Source: Pseudomonas hygromyciniae (GTDB lineage: Bacteria; Pseudomonadota; Gammaproteobacteria; Pseudomonadales; Pseudomonadaceae). Taken from it: 64,000 bases of DNA. Within the stretch, counting starts at the first letter, position 1. The number at the start of each line of letters is the position of its first letter. This document shows, piece after piece, positions 10,600 through 20,700 of this stretch. Made by a program: the position numbers and the translations under genes. The notes beneath the pieces are model-generated. The model did no database searches, was not told the origin of the DNA, and worked only from the letters and a program-made list of their open reading frames with translations. The DNA is taken from NCBI RefSeq assembly GCF_016925675.1, contig NZ_CP070506.1, positions 122,501 through 186,500 on the forward strand, given 5' to 3'.

Positions 10600-11307
10600 T
10601 CAGCGCGGCTCCTTGTCGTCCTGTTCAAGGCTGTTCAGGTAATGAGTGATCACTTCCATCCCGCGCATCAGGTGATTACGCAGCGTCAGCACGCTCTGCT
10701 CGACCTTTTTCTGCGCGACCAGGTTCAGTAGTTCGCGGTGGTCTTCCTGGGAGGTCTCTCCCAGGCCCATGGCTTCAAGGTTGAACCGCAGGAAGCGCTC
10801 CTCCTCGTTCAGCCCATGCTCCACCAGGTTCAACAACCGCTGGTTGGGTGCCTTGCCATACAGCGCCATATGAAACAGACGGTTGAGCCGGCCGATTTCG
10901 GTGTAGTCGGTTTCGCGCTCAAGAGCGTCGATCAAGGCATCTGCCTGCTCGATATCGTGCTCGCTGAGCAACGGGATCGATAAGCGCAGCGCCTCCGATT
11001 CCAGGAGAATGCGCAGGGCGTAAGTCTCCGCCGAGTTATCTTCAATCAGCGGGGCGACCACGGCACCTTTATGGGTCACAACATGCAACAGCGACTGTGC
11101 CTCCAGTTGGCGCAGGGCTTCGCGCACCGGCATCCGGCTGACCCCGAACAGGCTGGCCAGTTCTTGCTGGCGCATGGCGGTGCCGCAGGGCAGGCGGCCA
11201 TCCAGTATGGCGTTGCGCAGTGTTTCTTCAATAACGGAGCGAGCGAGGTGAGCAGGAATGGGCCCACTGATCTTGATGCTGCTCAAAGGGTTCGGCTTGT
11301 GCGTCAC
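10600..11307 (-). CDS. GntR-family (FCD/FadR type) transcriptional regulator
   Basis: A 235-residue regulator with an N-terminal winged helix (recognition region QQELASLFGVSRMPVREALRQLE) and a C-terminal helical FCD ligand domain. The FCD domain shows the usual metal-site histidines (RLFHMALYG, EDHRELL, LRNHL). The FCD group usually senses small carboxylic acids; the ligand here is unknown. I chose a GTG start at 11307 because AAGGAGG lies 11 bases upstream; the frame is open to an ATG at 11379. It stands between the mgo cluster (same strand) and lapG (divergent), so control of either, or only of itself, is possible. A palindrome at 11374-11383 is a plausible operator. Confidence 0.9.
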   Translation of the reverse strand: MTHKPNPLSSIKISGPIPAHLARSVIEETLRNAILDGRLPCGTAMRQQELASLFGVSRMPVREALRQLEAQSLLHVVTHKGAVVAPLIEDNSAETYALRILLESEALRLSIPLLSEHDIEQADALIDALERETDYTEIGRLNRLFHMALYGKAPNQRLLNLVEHGLNEEERFLRFNLEAMGLGETSQEDHRELLNLVAQKKVEQSVLTLRNHLMRGMEVITHYLNSLEQDDKEPR

Positions 11308-11373
11308 GACTACGCTATCCTCCTTTCTTGTTGGAATGGGTTTTGGCTGATTGGATCCAAAGAACACTAGAGA

Positions 11374-11383
11374 TTGCATGCAA
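11374..11383. promoter_or_regulatory. Candidate GntR operator
   Basis: Perfect palindrome TTGCATGCAA, 67-76 nt upstream of the chosen GntR start and in the divergent gntR-lapG intergenic region. GntR-family operators are often short A/T-flanked palindromes of this form. Assignment is inference. Confidence 0.35.
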
Positions 11384-11584
11384 GCTTGTCAAACAGGCAA
11401 GGTTTCCCTTTGTAAGCGACTCAACAGCGCGGTTTTTCATCGCACATTATGGCTGGCTGGCGTCTTACAAGGCGCGATTGCTTTAGCGTAGTGGGCATTG
11501 AGTGATTGCACCGTGCCATTGTTTTTTGCCGACCGACCCTTCACCATCGATTGATTCTCCGTCTCTTTCTACGGACTGAAACCA

Positions 11585-12277
11585 TTGGCGGTACGTTTTA
11601 CTCCCTCGCGGATCCTGTGCTGGCTGTTTTCAGCGCTGCTGCTGGCTGGCTTATTGCCTGGCGGGCTGCATGCCGATTGGGATTTCTCCCAGATCAGCCG
11701 GCGAGCCACCGCGCTCTACGGGCCGTTGGGCGCGGGTCAGCAGCGTATCGATGACTGGCAGCAACTGCTGGCCACGCAAAAACAAGGCAGCGAGGCGGAG
11801 CAGCTCAAGGTGGTCAACCTGTTCTTCAACAAGCGGGTGCGCTATGTCGAAGATATCGACTTGTGGAACCAGGTCGATTATTGGGAAACGCCCATCGAAG
11901 CCCTGTGGAAGGGCGCCGGCGATTGTGAAGACTATGCCATCGCCAAGTATTTCAGCCTGCGGCACCTGGGCGTCTCCAGCGACAAATTGCGCATTACCTA
12001 CGTCAAGGCATTGCGGCAGAATCGCGCCCATATGGTCTTGACCTATTATTCGACGCCAGAGGCCATGCCGCTGGTGCTCGACAGCCTGATCGATGAAATC
12101 CAGCCTGCCAGCCAACGGACCGACTTGCTGCCGGTCTACTCCTTCAACGCCGAAGGCTTGTACCTGCCGGGCGCCAAGGGCAACAAAAAGGTTGGCGACA
12201 CCAAACGCCTGTCACGCTGGCAGGATGTGTTGAAAAAAATGCGTGCGGAAGGCTTCCCAGCCGAGCCGGCCAACTAG
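11585..12277 (+). CDS. lapG: LapG, periplasmic cysteine protease for LapA
   Basis: A 230-residue bacterial transglutaminase-like cysteine protease (BTLCP). It cuts the N-terminal retention module of LapA and so releases the adhesin from the cell surface when c-di-GMP is low. A signal peptide covers about residues 1-30 (ends GGLHA). The catalytic triad is visible as C114 (GDCEDY), H149 (RAHMVLTYY) and D166 (LDSLID). The acidic residues flanking the cysteine (D113, E115) match the calcium-binding positions described for LapG. The only fitting start is TTG at 11585: an in-frame TGA lies 11 codons upstream and no ATG or GTG intervenes. lapD follows after 14 nt, as in known lapGD operons. Confidence 0.95.
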   Translation: MAVRFTPSRILCWLFSALLLAGLLPGGLHADWDFSQISRRATALYGPLGAGQQRIDDWQQLLATQKQGSEAEQLKVVNLFFNKRVRYVEDIDLWNQVDYWETPIEALWKGAGDCEDYAIAKYFSLRHLGVSSDKLRITYVKALRQNRAHMVLTYYSTPEAMPLVLDSLIDEIQPASQRTDLLPVYSFNAEGLYLPGAKGNKKVGDTKRLSRWQDVLKKMRAEGFPAEPAN

Positions 12278-12291
12278 GAGTAACTGTTCAG

Positions 12292-14238
12292 ATGTCACTG
12301 TTCAAACAGCTGTTGATCGCTATCTGTCTGTTCCTGGTGGTCGCCTTCAGCGGCAGCTTCATGGTCAGCCTGGAAAGCTCGCGTACCCAGTACGTGAACC
12401 AACTGCGCTCCCACGCGCAGGACGCGGCGACCGCCTTGGCGCTGTCCTTGACCCCCAATATCGACGATCCGGCGATGGTCGAGCTGCTGGTCAGCTCGAT
12501 TTTCGATAGCGGTTATTACGCCAGCATCCGTGTGATCGATGTGACCAATGATCAGGTCATCGTCGAGCGCAGTGGCATCCCCGATAACAACGGCGTGCCC
12601 AACTGGTTCGTCAAGCTGATCGGCCTGGAACCGGCCGGTGGCGACGCCCTGGTCAGCCGTGGCTGGGAGCAGGCGGCCCGGGTCGAGGTGGTCAGCCATC
12701 CGATGTTCGCCCTGGCCAAACTGTGGCAGAGCGCCCTGGGCAGCCTCGGCTGGCTGTTGCTGTGCGGCGCGGTGAGTGCGGTGCTGGGTGCGCTGTTGCT
12801 GCGCCGGCAACTCAAGCCTTTGGACTACATGGTCAAACAGTCCCATGCCATTGCTCGCCGCGAGTTCCTGAGCCTGCCGGATCTGCCGCGCACCCCGGAA
12901 CTGCGCCGCGTAGTGCAGGCGATGAACCAGATGGTGGAAAAGCTCAAGGCCCTGTTCCAGGAGCAGGCCGAACGTAGCGAAAAACTGCGGGTGGAGTCCT
13001 ATCAAGACAACCTCACCGGCCTGGCCAACCGTCGCTACTTCGAGATGCAACTCAACGCGCGGGTCAGCAACCCCGAAGAAACCAGCTCAGGCTACCTGCT
13101 GGTGTTGCGGGTCAAGGACTTGGCCGGCCTCAACCAGCGCCTCGGCGGCCAGCGCACCGACCAACTGCTGCAGGCGGTCGGTGAACAGTTACTGCGCCAA
13201 TGCGAGCCGTACCCGGAAACCCACAATCTGGTCACCCGTATCCGCGGTGGTGAGTTTGCCGTGCTGGCGCCGGGGCTGATGCGTGAAGAGGCGTTGCAGT
13301 TGGCGCAGAACCTGGAAAGCACCCTGCAAAGCCTGCAAGCCACCGGCGCCAGTGACGTTTCGCCGGTTGCCTGTATCGGCCTGGCGCCGTTCAATCACGG
13401 TGATTCGCCGCAAGCCCTGCTGACCCTGGCCGACCAGGCGCTGGCCCAGGCTGAAACCTTGGGCGATATCAGTTGGGTGTGCCTGGATCACAGCGCGGCG
13501 GCCAGCGTCGGCGACGATCATCATGCCTGGCACACACTGTTGGATCAGGCGCTGACCCAGCAACGCTTCGAGCTGTACTTCCAACCGGTGGTGGCCAGCC
13601 AGGATCCGCAACTGATCCTGCATTACAAAGTGCTCTCACGCTTGGTCGACAGCCACGGCCACACGATCCCGGCCGGTCGTTTCCTGCCTTGGCTTGAGCG
13701 GTTTGGCTGGTCAGCGCGCCTGGACCGGGTGATGTTGGAGCTGGTACTCAAACAAATGGCCAGCCACGAGCACTCGCTGGCCCTGAACCTGTCTGCGGCG
13801 ACCCTGGCAGACCCGCAAGCCCTGAACCGAGTCTTCGACCTGCTGCGCCAACATTCCAACCTGGGCCCGCGCCTGACCCTGGAAATCGGTGAAGAGCAAC
13901 TGCCTGAACAGGCGGTGCTGGAGCAGTTGACCCACCGCCTGCGGGAGCTGAACTTTTCCCTCAGCCTGCAACGCTTTGGCGGGCGCTTCAGCATGATCGG
14001 CAACCTGGCGCGCCTGGGCCTGGCCTACCTGAAGATCGATGGCAGCTACATCCGCGACATCGACCAGGAAAGCGACAAGCGCCTGTTTATCGAAGCTATC
14101 CAGCGCGCAGCCCACAGCATCGACTTGCCGCTGATTGCCGAGCGGGTCGAAACCGAAGGTGAGTTGCAGGTAATTCGCGAGATGGGGATTTTTGGCGTGC
14201 AGGGCCAGCTGTTTGGTGAGCCGGCGCCCTGGCGCTGA
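12292..14238 (+). CDS. lapD: LapD, inner-membrane c-di-GMP receptor
   Basis: A 648-residue receptor that binds c-di-GMP inside the cell and then sequesters LapG in the periplasm, keeping LapA on the surface. Order: TM1 (about 3-25), periplasmic LapD/MoxY-type output domain (about 26-150), TM2 (about 152-172), HAMP, signalling helix (to about 235), degenerate GGDEF domain, degenerate EAL domain. Degeneracy is direct: the GGDEF signature reads RGGEF (318-322) and the EAL signature reads KVL (446-448, KVLSRL), both as in characterised LapD. It should therefore be a receptor rather than an enzyme. It is co-transcribed with lapG. Confidence 0.96.
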   Translation: MSLFKQLLIAICLFLVVAFSGSFMVSLESSRTQYVNQLRSHAQDAATALALSLTPNIDDPAMVELLVSSIFDSGYYASIRVIDVTNDQVIVERSGIPDNNGVPNWFVKLIGLEPAGGDALVSRGWEQAARVEVVSHPMFALAKLWQSALGSLGWLLLCGAVSAVLGALLLRRQLKPLDYMVKQSHAIARREFLSLPDLPRTPELRRVVQAMNQMVEKLKALFQEQAERSEKLRVESYQDNLTGLANRRYFEMQLNARVSNPEETSSGYLLVLRVKDLAGLNQRLGGQRTDQLLQAVGEQLLRQCEPYPETHNLVTRIRGGEFAVLAPGLMREEALQLAQNLESTLQSLQATGASDVSPVACIGLAPFNHGDSPQALLTLADQALAQAETLGDISWVCLDHSAAASVGDDHHAWHTLLDQALTQQRFELYFQPVVASQDPQLILHYKVLSRLVDSHGHTIPAGRFLPWLERFGWSARLDRVMLELVLKQMASHEHSLALNLSAATLADPQALNRVFDLLRQHSNLGPRLTLEIGEEQLPEQAVLEQLTHRLRELNFSLSLQRFGGRFSMIGNLARLGLAYLKIDGSYIRDIDQESDKRLFIEAIQRAAHSIDLPLIAERVETEGELQVIREMGIFGVQGQLFGEPAPWR

Positions 14239-14256
14239 GGCCGTGGCCGGCCTCAG
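14235..14256. terminator. Hairpin spanning convergent stop codons of lapD and the small gene
   Basis: CTGAGGCC-gtggcc-GGCCTCAG, a perfect 8-bp stem. It overlaps the lapD stop (14236-14238) and the stop of the opposite-strand small gene (14253-14255). No T run follows, so it may be an mRNA-end structure rather than a strong intrinsic terminator. Confidence 0.55.
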
Positions 14257-14591
14257 ATCAGGCCGGTCTCATCATCATTGATCAGGTGGCTCAGGCCACC
14301 CAGTGATTCCCGTGCGTGGCTGCGGTCCTTGAGCTTGGCTTGCGCGGCAACCGGCAAGTCAGTCAGGTTGATCACACCTTTCTGGATCAGCACCTGAATC
14401 AAGTCTTCCAGCACCCGGATCATCTCCGAGTCACTGTGCTTGAGCTGCTTGAGGCTCAGCTCCGCTTCCTCATTGGCGAACCAGGCCTGGATCTCATGAT
14501 GATCCGCGGGCAGGGTACCGGTCGATTCGGCGAAGGCAACCGCTTCGGCGCGAATCAGCTCACCCTGTGCATCACGTTGCACGTAGAACAT
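14253..14591 (-). CDS. Small acidic conserved protein downstream of lapA
   Basis: A 112-residue soluble protein without signal peptide or membrane segment. It starts MFYVQRDAQGELIRAEA and is rich in acidic residues with a predicted helical middle (EMIRVLEDLIQVLIQKGVINLTDLPVAAQAKL). Proteins of this type are often labelled tryptophan synthase beta-like in Pseudomonas genomes, but nothing in the sequence resembles a PLP enzyme. It lies 161 nt downstream of lapA on the same strand. By position it is the gene between lapD and lapA known from P. fluorescens, so a link to the Lap system is possible but not shown. Confidence 0.8.
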   Translation of the reverse strand: MFYVQRDAQGELIRAEAVAFAESTGTLPADHHEIQAWFANEEAELSLKQLKHSDSEMIRVLEDLIQVLIQKGVINLTDLPVAAQAKLKDRSHARESLGGLSHLINDDETGLI

Positions 14592-14715
14592 TGAACATCC
14601 CTCATGAGAAGAACTGACGACAGCCTGTCAGAGCATAGGCCAACGGCGCGCGATTGGGCGTGAGTATGCCGTGCAATCGCGACCCCATGCCAGTGAACGG
14701 TGGCCGCAAATGAAT

Positions 14716-14737
14716 CGGCCGCCTCAAGAGGCGGCCG
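14716..14737 (-). terminator. Terminator-like hairpin after lapA
   Basis: CGGCCGCCTC-aa-GAGGCGGCCG, a perfect 10-bp stem 15 nt beyond the lapA stop codon (14753-14755). The following bases on the minus strand are only moderately T-rich (ATTCATTTG). Confidence 0.65.
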
Positions 14738-14752
14738 GTTCAGTGGTTCAGC

Positions 14753-17700
14753 TTAGGTGTGATCGACCTTGATGGTCGGGTCAGCACCACTGATCAACGA
14801 ATTGATCGTCTGGCCGGACCAGTTGTTACCTTCCAGCTTGATCGTCACATCCGCATTGGCCAGGCCGCCGTCAGCGTTGAGCTTGCCTTCGGAACTGATC
14901 TGCAGCGTGGTCACGTTATCCACCGTGGTCAACTTCAGGAAGTTGTCGATGGTGCTGTCGGTTTCACCCTTGAGCAGGTCACGCAGGTCGATACGGTCGC
15001 CTTCCGAGGCCTTGAAGTCCTTGATCACGTCGTTGCCGACGTCACCGGATCTCCAGACGAAGGTATCGGCACCGGTACCGCCGATCAGGATGTCATTGCC
15101 CTGGCCGCCGATCAGCGTGTCGTTACCGGTACCGCCCAACAGGATGTCGTTGCCCTTGCCACCGTCCAGGTAGTCGTTGCCGCCCTGGCCGAACAAGATG
15201 TCATCACCCGAGCCACCCAGCAGGGTGTCATTACCGTCTTTGGCACCCGAGGTGTTGAACTCGTTGTAGTGCTCGGTGATGTACTTGTGCACATCCTGGC
15301 CGGTGACAGAAGCAACCGCCACGCCGTTTTTCCCTGCCACGTAGGACTGGATAGCGTTGTAGCCCTCGCCGGTAATGCCCGGGAAGCTCACCAGGTCGCC
15401 GAACAGGATGTCATTGCCGTCACCGCCATCGACACGGTCGGCACCCGGCAGGGTAGCCTCGCTGTGACCGAGGATGGCGTTGGCCAAGTCCTTCGGATCG
15501 ATGTTGCTTTGTGGCTTGCCATCGCTGTCGTACGGTGCCAACTGATTCAGGCTGACCCCGCTGTTGAGGCCGATGGCTTCTACGCCACCTGAGGACAGGC
15601 TTTTGAGCAGTGCGAACGCATTCTGGGAGTTGGTAGTAGTGGCTGTATCGGTGTAGTTACCATAACCGTCAAGAACCGATATCTCATAGGTGCCATCGCC
15701 CTGGGCATGGATGACGCCCTTGTAGGACGACGAGCCGTTGGTCCAGAGGGTCACCTCACCGATAGAGTTGATCTTAAGGTAGTGATTCGAGTCGATGTTG
15801 ATCTGGGTGGCGGTACCTATGGTGTAGTTGTTCATGTTAACGACGTCATCGAGCTTGACGTTGCCATACAGAGTCGGGTTGGTCTGCTCGGAACGCTGGT
15901 AGAACGTCGGCTGACCATCGGTGATGAAGTACGTGGTGTTGATTGCGTCCGTGTTACCAGTCGCCTGGCCACTTTTGAAGAAGTTGGACGCAGCCTTGAA
16001 CACGTCTTCGTAGTTGGTCCCGCCGGTCGACACCATCTTATCCAGGACTTTCTGCAGCGCATCCAGCGCACCTGGGTCTTTCAGGTTGACGGTAACCGTG
16101 CGGTTGACCTGGTCACTGAAGTCCGCCAGGAAGATGTTCACGGTGCCAGAGGTACTGGCGCCGATACTGTTTTTCAGTGAGTTGAACACGGTGGTCAGCG
16201 AGGCTTTCGCCGCCGCCACCGAGTCCGAACCCATACTGCCCGACGTATCGATCATGAACGCAATGTTGTAGTTCTTGCCCTGAACCACGTTCAGGCCCGA
16301 AACGTCACCCACGATAATGTCGTTGCCACTGGTACCGGTGACGTTGTCATCGCCCGAAGTCGCCGTGCTCCCGCTATAAACCGCTGGGTACACCTTGACC
16401 GGCAGGTTGGCCACGGTTGTGGCCGAGCCGCCGAGGCTTTCGGTGGAGGTCGACGTCACGGTCAGGTTGTACTGACCGCTGGTGTAAGGCAGTGGCTTGA
16501 GGCTCAAGTTGTTGAGGTTCCAACCGGTGACGTCCACTTCGGTATGGCCCTGGGTCGCTGTGAAAGTATGACCGGCACCGTCGCTGAGCACTGCGCCCAC
16601 CGGGATGCTGCCAATCTTCACGCTCAGGGTTTCCGAACCGTCGGTATCGGTCAGGCCGGTGGTGACTTTGGTCAGTTTGACCGTGCCGTTTTCCAGTCCT
16701 TCGTTGAGCTTGTACGCGTCGTAGTAACCCTGGCCGTTTGTGCCGTGCAGATCCGACACTTGCGCGCCGGCGCTGATCAGGTCGTTGATGCCGGTGTAGA
16801 TCGGGATGTTGGTATTGCTCAGGTTAGTGGTTGCACCACCGTTGACCGACAGGTTGACGTCATAGCTGCCGGGACCTGACTGGTTGGCATGGTAGATATC
16901 AATGCTGTAGTAGCCATTGCTGGTCGGGGTGTAGGTACCGCTGAACTGGCCCGAGTTCGAGCCCCAGGTACCGCTGGCCACGTCTTTGCCGCCGACGTTG
17001 ATCAGGATGCTGTCATCGCCATAGCCGCTGAAGGTATAGGTCTTGCCAGCTTCCAGGTAGATCAGGCCGGAGGTTTTCGACCCGGCGCCGCCAGGTACGT
17101 CGGCAGTAGACGTAACGTCGGTCGCTACCACGGTGCTGTTAGGCGTTCCGGCGTTATCGATCGCATTTTTCAACACGGTCGGCGAGGCGCCATTACCGTT
17201 GGTGCCCAGGTTGGCAATGCTGTTCCAGCTCTGCTTGGTCAGGCCGACCGAGGCGATGTTGTTATCGGCAACGCTCAAGGTCGGCGCGTCTGCAACCGGA
17301 GTGATGTCGACTTTCACGGTAGCGCTGGTGCCCAGGTCCTTGCCATCGGTTGGCTGGAACTTGAACTGTGCGTAGTCAGCCTGTTTGTTGCCCACACCGG
17401 TGCCGCCGTAGCCGTCGGCTCCGGATTCGTTGGCGTTTGGCGTGAAGCGCAACTGGCCGCCGTCGATCTGCGCCTTGGTGAAGGTCTGCCCGGCTGTCAC
17501 GTTGGTCCAGGTAGTGCCGTCCGCTGCCAGGTACTGCAGCTTGCCGGCGACTGGCAGCTCGGTGATTTTCACCCCGAGGCTGGCCTGCGGCGAATCCACA
17601 TCGGTGACCCCGAAATTGGCCCAAGTCAGCTTCAGCGATGTGTCTTCGGTGCCGGTAACGGCGCCGCCAGTGGCAACCGGTGCGTCGTTGACCGCCACTA

Positions 17701-20700
17701 CGTTGACGGTGGTGGTCGCCACGTTCGAGTAGTTGCCGCCGTCGGTCACCGTCACGGTGATGGTCCGTGGCGTGGTGCTCGGGTCGTCGCTGCTGTTGCT
17801 GAACGTGATGTTCTTGATCTGCTGCATATAGTCAGCCAGCGACGCCGTACCGGTCAGGGTCAGGGTGACCTTGCCGGTGACAGGGTCCGTGACCGAGGTC
17901 ACGTTCAAACCGGTGACCTTGCTGTAGTCCAGCGAGTCGCTCGGCTGAGTATTGGTCAGCACTACCGTGGCGCCCGTCAGCTGGGTGCTGTCCGGGTCAG
18001 TGATTGTGATGTCGGTGTCAGCAATCGACACGCCAGTGCCGCCTTCGGTGAACGTAGTCTTGAAGTCGTTCCCGGTGGCGCCACTGGAATTGTTGGCATC
18101 CAGGTCGATAACCGGCGGTGCATCGTTGTCGATGATCGATGTTTCGATCTTACCGTTGGTGGTACTGACAGCCAGGTTCTCGAAGTTACCGCCGGAGGTC
18201 CCGGAGATACTGATCTCGAACTTCTCCGTAGGCTCGGTCAGCTTGTCGTCGATGGTCTTGATATCGAACGTCGCGCTGCTTTGGCCGGCTGGAATCTTCA
18301 CGGTGTACACGCCGTTGAAGTCTGAACCGTCCTGGGCCACGCCTTTGTACGAGAGGGTCACCGTGACTTCGGTTTGCGCCGGCTGGGTCAGGTTCAACGT
18401 GTAGTGAGCAGTCTGGCCTTCGGTAACCGAGGTATCGCCCGCGATACTGATCACGGTGTTGCTCGTCACGTCCGTCACCTTGGTGACGACTGGAGTACCG
18501 ACCGGGATCAGGTTTTCATACTTGTCGCCACCGCTGACCACGTTAGTGATCTTGGCGGAAATATCCTTGGCGCCCACGTAGAAGTCATTCGGCGCGGTGA
18601 AGTTGGCGGTACTGCTGGTCTTGCCATTACCGATGGTAATGATCAAGTCGTTGTCCAACTTGATCACCAGGTCCGAACCCACGTTGGTCACGGCCACGCC
18701 GTTCTTGTCCACGAGGCTGGCGGTGTAGACGATCTGGCCGCCTTCGGCGACGTTGGTGGTGGCGGTCAGCACAACTTTTACATCGTCGATGGTGTCGTTG
18801 ATCTGCGTTGTTGCGCCATCGCCTGCAACCACGAGTTTCTCGAAGTTGCCGCCAGCGGTGTCGGTGATCTTGACGGTCTGGGTGCTCTTATCGATGAACA
18901 CGTCATCGCCTGGAGCATCAACCGTCACGGTGCCAACGGTGTCGCCCGCCTTGATGGTGATGGTTTGTTTGTTATCGAGCGTCAGGGTGACGTCGGTGTC
19001 AGCCTTGTTGCTCAAGGTAGCGGTGTAATTGATCTTGCCGCCTTCGTTCACTTCCGACGGAGCCGTCAACGTCACAGTCGTAGTGTTGTCGGTACCTGGG
19101 GTGTCCGTGACAGTCGTAGTGACCTTGTCAGTATTTGGAACCAGGTTCTCGAAGTGCGCGCCACCGGTGACTTTCGTGATGCCGGTCGTAACAGTCTGGT
19201 CGCCTTTGTACACGTCATCCGGAGCCACAACCGAGACAGTACCGCTCGATTTGTCCACACCGATGGTGATGACTTGCTTGTTATCCAAGGTGATAGTCAG
19301 CGGACCGGTAGTGTTAGTGACCGGTGCGCCGTTTTTATCCACAAGGGTAGCGGTGTAGACGATCTGGCCGCCTTCGCCCACGGTTTTGGTGGCAGTCAGC
19401 ACCACATCGACTTTGTCGATGGTGTCGTTGATCTGCGTCGTGGCGCCGTCGCCTGCAACCACGAGCTTCTCGAAGTTGCCGCCAGTGGTGTCGGTGATCT
19501 TGACCGTCTGGGTGCTCTTATCGATGAACACGTCATCGCTCGGAGCATCAACAGTCACGGTGCCGACGGTGTCGCCGGCCTTGATGGTGATGGTTTGTTT
19601 GTTGTCGAGTGTCAGCGTGACGTCGGTATCCGCTTTATTAGAAAGCGTAGCGGTGTAGGTGATCGTGCCGCCTTCGTTCACTTCCGACGGAGCCGTCAGG
19701 GTCACGGTAGTGGTGTTATCGGTACCTGGGGTGTCAGTGACAGTCGTAGTGACCTTGTCAGTATTTGGAACCAGGTTCTCAAAGTGCTCGCCACCGGTGA
19801 CCTTAGTGATGCCGGTCGTAACAGTCTGATCGCCTTTGTACACATCGTCTGGCGCTACAGCCGAGACAGTACCGCTCGACTCGTTCACACCAATGGTGAT
19901 GACCTGTTTGTTATCGAGGGTGACAGTCAGCGGGCCGGTGGTGTTGAGGACTGGCTTGCCGTCTTTATCAACCAAAGTCGCGGTGTAAACGATCTCGCCG
20001 CCTTCACCCACGGTTTTGGTGGCAGTCAGCACCACATCGACTTTGTCGATGGTGTCGTTGATCTGCGTCGTCGCACCGTCGCCTGCAACCACGAGCTTCT
20101 CGAAGTTGCCGCCAGTGGTGTCGGTAATCTTGACGGTCTGGGTGCTCTTGTCGATGAACACGTCATCGCCTGGAGCATCCACCGTCACGGTACCGACGGT
20201 GTCGCCAGCCTTGATGGTGATGGTTTGCTTGTTATCGAGCGTCAGGGTGACGTCGGTGTCAGCCTTGTTGCTCAAGGTAGCGGTGTAAGTGATCGTGCCG
20301 CCTTCGTTCACTTCCGACGGAGCCGTCAACGTCACAGTCGTAGTGTTGTCGGTACCTGGGGTGTCCGTGACAGTCGTAGTGACCTTGTCAGTATTTGGAA
20401 CCAGGTTCTCGAAGTGCGCGCCACCGGTGACTTTCGTGATGCCGGTCGTAACAGTCTGGTCGCCTTTGTACACGTCATCCGGAGCCACAACCGAGACAGT
20501 ACCGCTCGATTTGTCCACACCGATGGTGATGACTTGCTTGTTATCCAAGGTGATAGTCAGCGGACCGGTAGTGTTAGTGACCGGTGCGCCGTTTTTATCC
20601 ACAAGGGTAGCGGTGTAGACGATCTGGCCGCCTTCGCCCACGGTTTTGGTGGCAGTCAGCACCACATCGACTTTGTCGATGGTGTCGTTGATCTGCGTCG

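Noticed and set aside
10308..10731. Overlapping small ORFs in the gap upstream of mgoB and in the gntR 3' end
   Set aside because: No ribosome sites, biased amino-acid content and overlap with gntR on the opposite strand; nothing resembles a known small protein.
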